DNA from: UMGS1002 sp050946195
GTDB taxonomy: Bacteria > Bacillota > Clostridia > Oscillospirales > CAG-272
Direction of reading: 5' to 3'
NCBI GenBank assembly: GCA_050946195.1
Contig: JBMNUI010000002.1
Span: forward strand, 4,533 to 68,532
Length of the DNA stretch: 64,000 bases
The number at the start of each line of letters is the position of its first letter. The first letter of the stretch is position 1. This document shows positions 1 through 7,564 of this stretch, in pieces. The position numbers were made by a program, and so were the translations under genes. Below the pieces are notes generated by a model, which did not search any database, was not told where the DNA came from, and worked only from the letters and a program-made list of their open reading frames with translations.

Positions 1-2940
1 CCCGAGCGCCCGGTGCTCCGCGGCTCGGCCGAGAACGGGGACATCTTCTTCCAGCACCGCGAAGCCTGCAACCCCTACTACAACGCGCTCCCCGACATTG
101 TCGAGGATTACATGAACAAAATAAACGAGCTAATCGGCACAAATTACAAGCTCTTCAACTACTACGGAGCCCCCGATGCCGAGCGGGTGATTGTTGCCAT
201 GGGCTCGGTCTGCGACGTCGCCGAGGAGGTTGTCGACTATATGAACGCACGCGGCGAGCGTGTCGGGCTTATCAAGGTCAGGCTTTACAGGCCCTTCTCG
301 GCCGAGAGGCTTGTTGCCGCAATCCCCGAGACCGTCAAGAAAATTGCGGTTCTCGACCGCACCAAGGAGCCCGGCTCGATAGGCGAGCCGCTTTACCTTG
401 ACGTCGTGGCCGCACTCAACAAGGCCGGCAGGTCAACCCAAGTTGTGGGCGGCCGCTACGGGCTGAGCTCAAAGGACACGCCCCCCTCCTCTATCTTCGC
501 GGTGTTTGACAATCTCGCCCTCGAGAACCCGAAAAACAACTTTACTGTCGGAATCGTTGACGATGTGACCGGGCTCTCGCTGCCCGAGCGCGAATGCCCC
601 GACACCTCGCCGAGCGGCACCATCGCCTGCAAGTTCTGGGGGCTGGGCGGCGACGGTACTGTCAGTGCAAACAAGAACTCTATCAAAATCATCGGCGACC
701 ACACCGACAAGTACATACAGGCATACTTCCAGTATGACTCCAAAAAGACCCTCGGCTTTACCATCTCGCACCTGCGCTTCGGTGACAAGCCGATAAAGAG
801 CACCTACTATATAAAGAGAGCCGATTTTGTCGCATGCCACAACCACGCGTACCTCGACAAGTACGAGAGCATGCTCACCGACCTCAAGCCCGGGGGAACT
901 TTCCTGCTTGACTGCCCCTGGAGTGAGGAGGAGCTCTCCGAGAAGCTGCCGGCAAAGGTCAAGAGATACATCGCACAGAATAACATCAATTTTTACATTA
1001 TAGACGCCACCGGTATTGCAACCAAAATCGGCAATGTCAAGGTCAAGAATACAGTGCTGCAGTCGGCCTTCTTCTCGCTGGCGGGAGTCCTGCCGAAGGA
1101 CAAGGCTATCGAGTATATGAAGAAGGCAGCCTACAAGTCCTATATCAGCAAGGGTCAGGCAATAGTCAACCTCAATTATGCCGCCATCGACGCCGGAAGC
1201 GACGCCGTGGTGAAGGTCAATGTGCCCGAAGAGTGGAAGTACTGCGCACCCGACCTGCCGAAGGCGTCCTTTGAAAGTAAGCGCGCCGACCTTGCAGAGT
1301 ATGTCAACAAAATTTCGCGGGTTGTCAACAGCATGGACGGCGACCTGTTGCCGGTATCGGCTTTCAAGGACCGCCCCGACGGCACCTTCCCGCTGGGCGC
1401 ATCTGCCGACGACAAGCGCGGTGTTGCCGTGAATGTACCGGTCTGGCATCCCGAGAACTGCATCCAGTGCAACCAGTGCGCCTTCGTCTGTCCGCATGCC
1501 GCAATCCGGCCCTTTGCCATGACCGAGGCCGAGGCCACCGCAGCGCCGGCACAGACCAAGTTTGCCGCAAGGCCGGTTGTCAAGACCAATTATAAGTTCA
1601 CCATTGCAATCAGTCCGCTCGACTGCATGGGCTGCACGCTTTGCGTCAAGGCCTGCCCGACCAAGCCCGAAAAGCGCGCTCTCGAGATGACAAACATCGA
1701 CAGCCAGCGCGACCAGCAGGCGGTGTTCGACTATGCCGTCCAGAATGTGTCCGAAAAACCCGAGCTTATCAACAATACCATCAAGGGCAGCCAGTTCAAG
1801 CAGCCGCTGCTTGAGTTCTCGGGCGCCTGCGCGGGCTGCGCCGAAACGGTATATGCACGCCTTATCACGCAGCTCTTCGGCGAGAGAATGTATATTGCCA
1901 ACGCGACAGGCTGCTCCTCAATCTGGGGCGGTCAGGCTCCCGGCTTCCCGTATACCGTAAACAAAGAAAGCGGGCGCGGCCCGGCCTGGGCAAACTCGCT
2001 CTTTGAGGACAACGCCGAGTTCGGGCTCGGAATTATGCTCGGCCAGAAGGTTATCCGCGAGCGGCTGATCTCGCTTGTCAGAAAGCTCTCCGAGAACTAC
2101 GCAAAGCTTGAGGGTGCCGCCGATATGAAGGCGGTGGCCGACAGATATCTTGAAACGGTCAACGACGGTGCCGCAAACGCCGAGGCCACAAAAGCGCTGG
2201 TCGAGATGCTGAGGAAAAATGTCTGCAAGACCGACTGCGACTACTGCGAGGCCGAGCGGAAGATACTCGAAGGCGCCGAATATCTGACCAAAAAGTCGGT
2301 CTGGATCTTCGGCGGCGACGGCTGGGCTTACGATATCGGCTTCGGCGGGCTTGACCATGTGCTTGCCTCGGGCGAAGACGTGAATATCATGGTATTTGAC
2401 ACCGAGGTTTACTCCAACACCGGCGGGCAGGCGTCAAAGGCCTCCCAAATAGGTCAGGTGGCGCAGTTCGCCGCGGCCGGCAAGCCGATTAACAAGAAGA
2501 ACCTCGCCGAAATCGCGCTGTCCTACGGATATGCCTATGTCGCGCAGGTTGCGGTAGGCGCCGATATGAACCAGACCCTCAAAGCCATACGCGAGGCCGA
2601 GGCCTATCCCGGACCGTCGCTGATTATCGGCTACGCGCCCTGTGAGATGCACGGTCTCAAGGGCGGTATGAAGAACAGCCAGCTCGAGATGAAGCGTGCG
2701 GTCGAGGCCGGCTACTGGCATCTCTTCCGCTACAATCCGGCAGCTGAGGGGGCAAACAGATTCGTCATCGACTCCAAGGAGCCGACCGGAAGCTACATCG
2801 ACTTCATCTCCTCCGAGGTGCGGTACGCGCGGCTTGCCCAGCAGTTCCCCGAGAGGGCAAAGGAGCTCTTCGCCAAAGCCGAGGAGGCCGCAAAGGCAAG
2901 ATACAACAGACTTCTCAAGTACAAGCAACTCTACGAGTAA
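1..2940 (+). CDS. nifJ: Pyruvate:ferredoxin (flavodoxin) oxidoreductase, 5'-truncated by window edge
   Basis: This cytoplasmic enzyme oxidises pyruvate with CoA to acetyl-CoA and CO2 and reduces ferredoxin, a central step of anaerobic fermentation. The reading frame is open from base 1, so the N-terminus lies outside the window. About 979 codons remain of a family usually near 1170-1200 residues. Counting codons from base 1, two ferredoxin-like [4Fe-4S] motifs are visible: CIQCNQCAFVCP from about residue 487, and CMGCTLCVKACP from about 542. The C-terminal thiamine-diphosphate domain has CAGCAET, NATGCSSIWGG and GDGWAYDIGFGG (about residue 772). The gene ends in TAA and is followed by a hairpin terminator. 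Its partners are ferredoxin or flavodoxin, which are not encoded here. The identification is secure; only the start is missing. Confidence 0.97.
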   Translation, partial: PERPVLRGSAENGDIFFQHREACNPYYNALPDIVEDYMNKINELIGTNYKLFNYYGAPDAERVIVAMGSVCDVAEEVVDYMNARGERVGLIKVRLYRPFSAERLVAAIPETVKKIAVLDRTKEPGSIGEPLYLDVVAALNKAGRSTQVVGGRYGLSSKDTPPSSIFAVFDNLALENPKNNFTVGIVDDVTGLSLPERECPDTSPSGTIACKFWGLGGDGTVSANKNSIKIIGDHTDKYIQAYFQYDSKKTLGFTISHLRFGDKPIKSTYYIKRADFVACHNHAYLDKYESMLTDLKPGGTFLLDCPWSEEELSEKLPAKVKRYIAQNNINFYIIDATGIATKIGNVKVKNTVLQSAFFSLAGVLPKDKAIEYMKKAAYKSYISKGQAIVNLNYAAIDAGSDAVVKVNVPEEWKYCAPDLPKASFESKRADLAEYVNKISRVVNSMDGDLLPVSAFKDRPDGTFPLGASADDKRGVAVNVPVWHPENCIQCNQCAFVCPHAAIRPFAMTEAEATAAPAQTKFAARPVVKTNYKFTIAISPLDCMGCTLCVKACPTKPEKRALEMTNIDSQRDQQAVFDYAVQNVSEKPELINNTIKGSQFKQPLLEFSGACAGCAETVYARLITQLFGERMYIANATGCSSIWGGQAPGFPYTVNKESGRGPAWANSLFEDNAEFGLGIMLGQKVIRERLISLVRKLSENYAKLEGAADMKAVADRYLETVNDGAANAEATKALVEMLRKNVCKTDCDYCEAERKILEGAEYLTKKSVWIFGGDGWAYDIGFGGLDHVLASGEDVNIMVFDTEVYSNTGGQASKASQIGQVAQFAAAGKPINKKNLAEIALSYGYAYVAQVAVGADMNQTLKAIREAEAYPGPSLIIGYAPCEMHGLKGGMKNSQLEMKRAVEAGYWHLFRYNPAAEGANRFVIDSKEPTGSYIDFISSEVRYARLAQQFPERAKELFAKAEEAAKARYNRLLKYKQLYE

Positions 2941-2956
2941 GCCTATACAACACAGC

Positions 2957-2991
2957 AAGGCCGCTGTCACATGGCAGCGGCCTTGTTTGCG
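2957..2991 (+). terminator. Rho-independent terminator of nifJ
   Basis: A 10-bp stem (2957-2966 pairing with 2975-2984, AAGGCCGCTG/CAGCGGCCTT) with an 8-nt loop is followed by a short T-containing tract. It lies 16 bp after the nifJ stop codon. Confidence 0.8.
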
Positions 2992-2994
2992 TTC

Positions 2995-3036
2995 GGGGGC
3001 TACTTCTGCCCCACATCCCGCTTAAGACTCTTTTTT
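2995..3036 (+). repeat. Dispersed 3'-flank repeat, copy a (CCCGCTTAAGA core)
   Basis: The segment carries CTGCCCC followed by the 11-mer CCCGCTTAAGA (3017-3027) and a T-run. The same 11-mer in the same CCCC-rich setting recurs at 37403-37413 and 56695-56705, always in non-coding DNA near a gene end. It is probably a low-copy dispersed repeat of this genome; function unknown. Confidence 0.55.
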
Positions 3037-3058
3037 CACGGCAGAGCCCCACAGCAAA

Positions 3059-3083
3059 GCGGGGGACAAAACTGTCCCCCGCC
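3059..3083 (-). terminator. Hairpin downstream of tRNA-Gln
   Basis: A perfect 9-bp stem (3059-3067 with 3074-3082, GCGGGGGAC/GTCCCCCGC) sits directly after the CCA end of tRNA-Gln read on the minus strand. The minus-strand T-tract is short (TTT); on the plus strand CCTTTT follows, so it may act in both directions. Confidence 0.55.
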
Positions 3084-3087
3084 CTTT

Positions 3088-3163
3088 TGGCTGCGGCACT
3101 AGGATTCGAACCTAGGTAATGACGGAGTCAGAGTCCGTTGCCTTACCGCTTGGCGATGCCGCA
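3088..3163 (-). tRNA. tRNA-Gln (anticodon CTG)
   Basis: The reverse complement folds into a full cloverleaf. The acceptor TGCGGCA pairs with TGCCGCA, the discriminator is G, and CCA is encoded (3088-3090). The anticodon stem ACGGA/TCCGT carries loop CTCTGAC, giving anticodon CTG. The T-arm has GGTTCGAATCC. A consensus promoter lies directly upstream at 3186-3214. Confidence 0.96.
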
Positions 3164-3185
3164 ATATATTCTTCAGACAAAGCGT

Positions 3186-3214
3186 ATTATACCAAAATGA
3201 TTCCTGTTTGTCAA
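3186..3214 (-). promoter_or_regulatory. Consensus sigma-A promoter of tRNA-Gln
   Basis: On the minus strand a perfect -35 TTGACA (3209-3214), a 17-bp spacer and a perfect -10 TATAAT (3186-3191) place the start a few bases before the tRNA 5' end. Confidence 0.9.
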
Positions 3215-3638
3215 GATGAAAATATATCAAAAATTGCAGGTTTTGTTGGTTATCCGCTGATACAAAACAAGCGGGGTGTAGTGACAAGCCGGGCTTGTTA
3301 ATCCGGCTTTGAAAACCTGTCAACCGCCTCGGCGACTCCGACGTCTGTCTGGTAAAAGCTATTTATGACCGTGATTTTATTTGCAATCGTCAAAAGAATA
3401 AGGCGCGGCCGAAGGTTCCTTTTCGGTCCCGATATTCATAAGCTCTGTTATCTGCTCCGATCCGGCCACATTTTGAGTCACGAAAAGCACAAATAACACT
3501 ATATATTGAATTTATCTTTATCACCATGTGATTTTTTACAAAAAACCACTTTTATTTTATTGTGTTTTGTATTATAATTAAACATGAGAGAATATCAAAA
3601 AAAGCCGCCCGGCCGAATCTTACAACCCGGAGGAGAAA
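3215..3638. other. Intergenic region between tRNA-Gln and zapA with a short coding-like remnant
   Basis: No recognisable gene lies here. On the minus strand, 3380-3511 stays open for about 44 codons in a frame that reads like coding sequence (for example GSEQITELMNIGTEKEPSA) before a TAA at 3377-3379, but it has no convincing start or SD. It may be a decayed gene end. On the plus strand TATAAT at 3573-3578 with a weak -35 (about 3550-3555) is the likely zapA promoter. Confidence 0.3.
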
Positions 3639-4316
3639 ATGAAACAGAAGTACAGAATCACCGTCGCCGATATTGAAATGAATATCCTGAGCGATGCAAC
3701 TGCCGAAGAGGTTGAGGCGATAGTAAACAAGATAGACCGCAGAATCCGCGAAATCTGCCTGCGCAGTCCCCGGATTACAAAAAGCGAGGCGATGCTACTT
3801 TGCGCGCTTGAGTTCTGTTCAGAGCGAGACATGGCGGCCAAAGAGCGCGGCTGTGCCGACGAGGAATTTGAAAAGCTGAAAGAGGAAAATGCAAGACTTG
3901 CAGATGACATAAGTAAGCTTGAGTCAAGGCTCGAAGCGCAAAAAGAGAAGTACGAGGCAGAGCTTGCAGCGCAGAAGGAAAAATACGAGTCGGCGGCATC
4001 AATACAAAAGGAAAAGTATGAAGAGCGCATTCAAATAATGAAGGAAAAATATGAGGCGCGCATAAACTCCCTCAAGGCCAAATGCGACGAGCTGAAAAAG
4101 GGCGGCGCGGCGGCATCCCGGCAGGTTCGCATGGAGTTAGATGCCGACACGGTAGAGCCTGAAGAAAAAAAAGAGGAGAGTAATGCTGATTCTCCCGCAA
4201 AAGCCGAAACAACCGACGCCGGGCAGCCGGCAGACGAGAAAAAGAAGGAGCCACGGGGCAAGGGTAAAAGCAGGGTCGGCTCAATGTTTGATCTTCTGAC
4301 TTTTAACGATGTATAA
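3639..4316 (+). CDS. zapA: Cell division protein ZapA with long coiled-coil extension
   Basis: ZapA binds FtsZ and promotes protofilament bundling at the Z-ring. Residues 1 to about 65 match the ZapA head (KYRITVADIEMNILSD, then VNKIDRRIREICLRSP). Residues 70-155 form a highly charged coiled coil with near-repeats of QKEKYE at about 11-residue spacing. An acidic, Pro/Lys-rich linker follows and the protein ends in a short hydrophobic tail, VGSMFDLLTFNDV. At 225 residues it is more than twice the usual ZapA length (about 85-110). ATG at 3639 follows a good SD (GGAGGAG). It is monocistronic with a strong terminator at 4344. The family call is good; the effect of the extension is unknown. Confidence 0.85.
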   Translation: MKQKYRITVADIEMNILSDATAEEVEAIVNKIDRRIREICLRSPRITKSEAMLLCALEFCSERDMAAKERGCADEEFEKLKEENARLADDISKLESRLEAQKEKYEAELAAQKEKYESAASIQKEKYEERIQIMKEKYEARINSLKAKCDELKKGGAAASRQVRMELDADTVEPEEKKEESNADSPAKAETTDAGQPADEKKKEPRGKGKSRVGSMFDLLTFNDV

Positions 4317-4343
4317 GCGGCGGTGGTCTCTCACTGCGAAAAA

Positions 4344-4375
4344 GAAAAAGGGGTACTGCCCCTTTTTTCTTTTGA
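4344..4375 (+). terminator. Rho-independent terminator of zapA
   Basis: AAAAAGGGG and CCCCTTTTT flank a short TACTG loop (about 4345-4367), followed by TTTTCTTTT. It lies about 30 bp after the zapA stop. Confidence 0.85.
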
Positions 4376-4441
4376 TGCGAGGGGCGCTGCCCCTGACCAT
4401 TTTCACATTTGAAAAAAGCAACCGAATATGGCAATTAATAC

Positions 4442-4470
4442 TTGTTGTTTCAGTAAATATATGGTACAAT
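4442..4470 (+). promoter_or_regulatory. Putative promoter for the small ORF at 4539
   Basis: TTGTTG (4442-4447), a 17-bp spacer and TACAAT (4465-4470) resemble a sigma-A promoter. It points toward the SD and ATG at 4523-4541. Confidence 0.45.
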
Positions 4471-4538
4471 TATTAAAATGTCAGAGCACCCGATTGTCAT
4501 AGCTAATTGAATTCATTTAGCAGAGAGGAGCAACAAAT

Positions 4539-4682
4539 ATGGACGACCATAATATCTATGATAAGAAATCCGAAGCGGGCAAAGGCAACATTTCTCACGC
4601 GCCGGGGATTTATTTGTCCCCGGCCTGCTCTCTTTCAAGACGCCGCATTGTGTCCCGGATTTCGGCAAGCAGCTCGGTTTGA
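4539..4682 (+). CDS. Small ORF, possibly the truncated head of a lost gene
   Basis: A 47-residue frame starts MDDHNIYDKKSEAGKGN at ATG 4539, with a proper SD (GAGAGGAG, 8-nt spacing) and a promoter-like sequence upstream. Only its first 24 codons lie outside mscL. The rest runs antisense through the 3' end of mscL and reads as low-complexity Ser/Arg, as expected for out-of-frame sequence. This suggests that a former gene kept its promoter, SD and start but lost its body when the mscL end was joined to it. No product family is recognised. It could also be a genuine small protein. Confidence 0.3.
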   Translation: MDDHNIYDKKSEAGKGNISHAPGIYLSPACSLSRRRIVSRISASSSV

Positions 4683-5272
4683 GCCGCCACGTTGGCGACA
4701 AACTCGCTTTTCATTTTGTTGAGCCGCTCTTCCTCGGCCTTCCTCTTCTCTTCCTCGGCCTTCCTCTTCTCTTCCTCGGCTTTTTTCTTTTCTTCTTCGG
4801 CGCGGGCTTTAGCCTGGGCAGCCTCGATTTCCTTGCGGCTCATCCCTTCCCTGATTTTTGTGAGGATTTTCACAACCACGAATATTGTGAGCGAAATTAT
4901 CAAAAAGTCAATAAGGCTCTGCAAAAACAGCCCGTAAGTCACCGCCACCTCGGGCGTGCCCTCAATCCCCGCCACCTCGTCGGCCGGCACCTCGGGCACA
5001 ATCACCCATTTGAGCCCCGACAGGTCACCGGTACGCAACAGCAGCCCGGTAAGCGGTGTGATTATGCTTGACACAAGCGTGCTTACAATTTTGTTAAACG
5101 CGGAGCCGATGACCACCGCAACCGCCAAATCTATAATATTCCCCCGGACAGCAAACTTTTTAAACTCCTGCCAGAAGCTCTTTGAGCGTTTTTCAACCTT
5201 CTCGCCGACCTCGCGCGTTACACTGACGACCTCTTTCAGTTTCTCTTTTTTTTCTTTCTTTTTCGCCGACAT
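4610..5272 (-). CDS. mscL: Large-conductance mechanosensitive channel MscL with long charged C-terminal tail
   Basis: MscL is a homopentameric inner-membrane channel that opens under membrane tension during hypo-osmotic shock. The channel core spans about residues 36-140: FKKFAVRGNIIDLAVAVVIG is the typical N-terminal helix and TM1, and FLQSLIDFLIISLTIFVVVK is TM2. A Lys-rich N-terminal extension of about 35 residues precedes it. After TM2 a coiled-coil tail contains near-perfect heptads (KAEEEKR), encoded by 21-bp DNA repeats. The total of 220 residues exceeds the usual 130-150. Start ATG 5272 was chosen because GAGGAGGGG lies just upstream and a TTGACA-17-TAGTAT promoter precedes it; the longer frame would overlap that promoter. 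It is monocistronic. Confidence 0.9.
   Translation of the reverse strand: MSAKKKEKKEKLKEVVSVTREVGEKVEKRSKSFWQEFKKFAVRGNIIDLAVAVVIGSAFNKIVSTLVSSIITPLTGLLLRTGDLSGLKWVIVPEVPADEVAGIEGTPEVAVTYGLFLQSLIDFLIISLTIFVVVKILTKIREGMSRKEIEAAQAKARAEEEKKKAEEEKRKAEEEKRKAEEERLNKMKSEFVANVAAQTELLAEIRDTMRRLEREQAGDK
4729..4791. repeat. In-gene 21-bp tandem repeats (mscL tail)
   Basis: Two identical 21-bp units (4729-4749 and 4750-4770) are followed by a diverged third (4771-4791). They encode the repeated heptad of the MscL C-terminal helix on the minus strand. Such repeats are prone to copy-number slippage in steps of seven residues. Confidence 0.85.
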
Positions 5273-5306
5273 GCATTTCCCCTCCTCGACATTATAATCC
5301 GACTCT

Positions 5307-5335
5307 ATACTACCACCTCGGAGCCGGTTTGTCAA
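5307..5335 (-). promoter_or_regulatory. Promoter of mscL
   Basis: On the minus strand TTGACA (5330-5335), a 17-bp spacer and TAGTAT (5307-5312) lie upstream of the mscL SD. It is divergent from the tRNA-Pro promoter, with 15 bp between the two -35 boxes. Confidence 0.8.
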
Positions 5336-5350
5336 TCGCCTGCAAAAATA

Positions 5351-5379
5351 TTGACATGCCGGCGTTTATTTGATATAAT
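5351..5379 (+). promoter_or_regulatory. Consensus promoter of tRNA-Pro
   Basis: Perfect TTGACA (5351-5356), 17-bp spacer and perfect TATAAT (5374-5379), about 30 bp before the tRNA. Confidence 0.9.
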
Positions 5380-5408
5380 GGCTTGGCGCGAAAGTGCACA
5401 TTGACGCT

Positions 5409-5484
5409 CGGGGTGTGGCGCAGTTGGTAGCGCGCGACATTTGGGATGTTGAGGCCGCTGGTTCGAATCCAGTCACTCCGACCA
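5409..5484 (+). tRNA. tRNA-Pro (anticodon TGG)
   Basis: Complete cloverleaf: acceptor CGGGGTG pairs with CACTCCG (one G-U). The anticodon stem CGACA/TGTTG has loop TTTGGGA, giving anticodon TGG. The T-loop is GGTTCGAATCC and the terminal CCA is encoded (5482-5484). Confidence 0.96.
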
Positions 5485-5492
5485 ACAAAAAA

Positions 5493-5535
5493 GCTTGTTC
5501 CATGGCTTGTCGGCCTGGAATAAGCCTCTTTTTAT
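5493..5535 (+). terminator. Terminator of tRNA-Pro
   Basis: A 10-bp stem (5493-5502 with 5516-5525, GCTTGTTCCA/TGGAATAAGC, one G-U) is followed by CTCTTTTTA. Confidence 0.75.
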
Positions 5536-5564
5536 AAGCACCGCACAAATTACGATAAAACTGC

Positions 5565-6569
5565 TTACCTGACGGATATCATTTCCTTTACTGTCGGCCA
5601 CGCAGCGGCGGCGTAAAATCTATGCCCCGCAGGTCCGGTTACAAGCCGGCAGTTGTCGGGGGCGCCGGCGGCTTCATACATTTTCTTAATTGTCTCATAT
5701 GCCTCAAACACCCCTTCCCTCGGGAAAATTTCGTCATTTATTCCGTGAACGACAACCAGCTTTCGCGGGGCGATAAGTCCTGCAAGATCTCCCATATCAA
5801 AATGCTCTGCAATTTTCGGGATGAAGTTGCAGACGCAGTGCCTTATCGCGGCAATCGAGTCGCGGTATGTACACACCGAGCAGGAAGGCATTGCAAGAGT
5901 TATGCGCTCGTCAATACAGGAGGCATAAAACGTAACCGTCCCGCCGCCGGAGTTCCCCATGCAGTATATGTTTAAGGGGTCAATGCAATCAAAGCGGCTC
6001 AATGTTGCGTCGAGCACGCGCGAGACGTCCCAAACCCTCTCGCCGATTATCGTCCTTCCGAGCAGCAGCGCGGTCATTGCCGGTATGTGGCAGGCAGGAC
6101 CTTTCGGAGTGCCGCCCAGGGCGCCGAAGCCGCGCATTTCAATGACAAGCGCACAATATCCTTCGCGTAGTGCCTGAAGCGCAAAGTCCCGGTCGCCGCC
6201 CTTGATATATTCATTGTCTCCCGGATAAACCGCCCGCCCCAGAGAAATATGCGCCCCGGTGGTGTGACCCTGCAGGCAGATGACCAGCGGGTTCTTTGCC
6301 TTTGCGTTCTGCGGCAGGCAGAAGTGGCAGGGAACAAGGAAGCCGGGCTCGGTTTCAACCGAAAAGGTGTATTCGTCAAAGGCCTGCTCCCCGGTTTTCT
6401 TAAAATTGCAAACAAGCGGCTCGCACACTTCAATTTTCTCAAGCCCGAGAAGCTCGCCGAGCTTTGCCCGGGCATTTTTCTGCCATTTGAGAAAATCCTC
6501 GTTTTCGGAATAGCGCAAAGACGGCGTTGTTTTGCGCATCAGACAAAGCTCGTACTCTGCAGGAAACAT
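5565..6569 (-). CDS. Alpha/beta-hydrolase, acetyl-xylan-esterase/dienelactone-hydrolase-like
   Basis: A 334-residue cytoplasmic alpha/beta-hydrolase. The nucleophile elbow GNSGGG is at about residue 207. A likely acid lies in HGINDEIFP (about 274-282) and a likely base in GPAGHRFY near the C-terminus, giving a complete Ser-Asp-His triad. LVICLQGHTTGAH near residue 95 provides the oxyanion region. The family includes acyl-sugar and xylan deacetylases; the exact substrate cannot be read from sequence. It has a strong SD (GGGAGGAG) and lies 15 bp downstream of an AraC-type regulator on the same strand. The pair is probably an operon, divergent from a GH4 glycosidase, which suggests removal of acetyl groups from plant oligosaccharides (inference). 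Confidence 0.75.
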   Translation of the reverse strand: MFPAEYELCLMRKTTPSLRYSENEDFLKWQKNARAKLGELLGLEKIEVCEPLVCNFKKTGEQAFDEYTFSVETEPGFLVPCHFCLPQNAKAKNPLVICLQGHTTGAHISLGRAVYPGDNEYIKGGDRDFALQALREGYCALVIEMRGFGALGGTPKGPACHIPAMTALLLGRTIIGERVWDVSRVLDATLSRFDCIDPLNIYCMGNSGGGTVTFYASCIDERITLAMPSCSVCTYRDSIAAIRHCVCNFIPKIAEHFDMGDLAGLIAPRKLVVVHGINDEIFPREGVFEAYETIKKMYEAAGAPDNCRLVTGPAGHRFYAAAAWPTVKEMISVR

Positions 6570-6584
6570 TTGTTCTCCTCCCTA

Positions 6585-7409
6585 TTATTTTTGTTTTAGC
6601 CGCCGGTACTCCTGCGGGCTCATACCCATTTCCCTTCTGAAGACCTTGCTGAAATACGACGAGGAATTGAAGCCGCAGCGCGTAGCTATTTCGGTGATTT
6701 TATATTTGCCGGTGTCGATAAGGCGGCAGGCTTCGCGTATTTTTACCATGTTTATGTATGAAATCAACTGGACGCCGAGTTTTTCGGGGAAAATGTGGCA
6801 GAGGTGATATTTCGATATAAAGAATTTTTCGGCCAGCTCATCAGCCGATGTTATGTGTCGGAAATTTTCGTTTATGTATCGTACAATGAGGTTTAACCGG
6901 TTGTCCGAAACCTCACCGATGTATGTGTTCTTTGATGTTGAAATAGTGAAGAGCAGCTCAAAAAGCAGGCAGGCAAGGTATGGATAATTCTGCTCTGCAC
7001 CTTTTGCGGTGTTGCCTGTATACTCAAATAGTATTTTATAGATTATTGCGCTCAGCTTTTTGCCGGTCTCCTCGTCGGGCCGGAACACCCTGGGGCAAAA
7101 CCCCGACATTATTGTATCAATTATCTTATCGGAAAAGAAATGCCCGAGAAATTCATTTGAAAAATATATCAGGATTCGTGTTGCTCCCTTGCCGTCGGTC
7201 CGGTGGAGCAGATTTTGCGGGACAAAAACAAAGTCGCCCTTTGCAGCCTTCATGAAGCTGCTTTCGATAAAATACTCGCGCTCGCCCTCGATAATATAGT
7301 AGATTTCGTTGGACGGATGATAATGCATTATTTTCTGAGGGGTTTTCAATGTATACTTTTCGATATAAAAGTCTTTTGTCAAAACAAATGCGGTTTGCGA
7401 CAAAACCAC
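6585..7409 (-). CDS. AraC-family transcriptional regulator with cupin sensor domain
   Basis: This 274-residue regulator has an N-terminal cupin-like ligand-binding domain (about residues 15-110, with HYHPSNEIYYIIEGEREYF) and a C-terminal pair of helix-turn-helix motifs (about 170-272, with FISKYHLCHIFPEKLG and EIATRCGFNSSSYFSKVFRR). AraC proteins of this layout usually activate adjacent carbohydrate genes in response to a sugar. It is transcribed divergently from the GH4 gene at 7565 and followed by the esterase. GTG 7409 is only one base from the GGGGG SD; a TTG two codons later (7403) has better spacing and may be the true start. A promoter overlapping an inverted repeat at 7419-7450 suggests autoregulation. 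Confidence 0.88.
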   Translation of the reverse strand: MVLSQTAFVLTKDFYIEKYTLKTPQKIMHYHPSNEIYYIIEGEREYFIESSFMKAAKGDFVFVPQNLLHRTDGKGATRILIYFSNEFLGHFFSDKIIDTIMSGFCPRVFRPDEETGKKLSAIIYKILFEYTGNTAKGAEQNYPYLACLLFELLFTISTSKNTYIGEVSDNRLNLIVRYINENFRHITSADELAEKFFISKYHLCHIFPEKLGVQLISYINMVKIREACRLIDTGKYKITEIATRCGFNSSSYFSKVFRREMGMSPQEYRRLKQK

Positions 7410-7418
7410 ACCCCCTGT

Positions 7419-7461
7419 CTGTTCTTGACTTAATTATATTAAAAGAACAGCTTCATGGCAA
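7419..7461 (-). promoter_or_regulatory. AraC-gene promoter overlapping an inverted repeat (operator candidate)
   Basis: On the minus strand TTGCCA (7456-7461), 17-bp spacer and TATAAT (7433-7438) form a promoter. The -10 is bracketed by an 8-bp inverted repeat, CTGTTCTT (7419-7426) and AAGAACAG (7443-7450), whose placement suits a repressor or autoregulator. Confidence 0.55.
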
Positions 7462-7511
7462 TAAGAATCGCAATAAATTACAACATTTTAAAAAAATTCA
7501 CAATAATGTTA

Positions 7512-7540
7512 TATACATTTGTTTGCGCCTGAATTATAAT
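7512..7540 (+). promoter_or_regulatory. Promoter of the GH4 gene
   Basis: TATAAT (7535-7540) with a poor -35 (TATACA at 7512-7517, 17-bp spacing) fits an activator-dependent promoter divergent from the AraC gene. Confidence 0.5.
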
Positions 7541-7564
7541 CATTAAACAGGAAGAGGTTTTGCA

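Noticed and set aside
469..1497. 342-codon open frame antisense to nifJ
   Set aside because: A shadow of the high-GC nifJ codons; no SD, no recognisable domain, and nifJ motifs are complete on the other strand.
4601..4624. Hairpin GCCGGGGA/TCCCCGGC at the mscL stop as a terminator
   Set aside because: No T-tract follows on either strand, so it was not called as a terminator.
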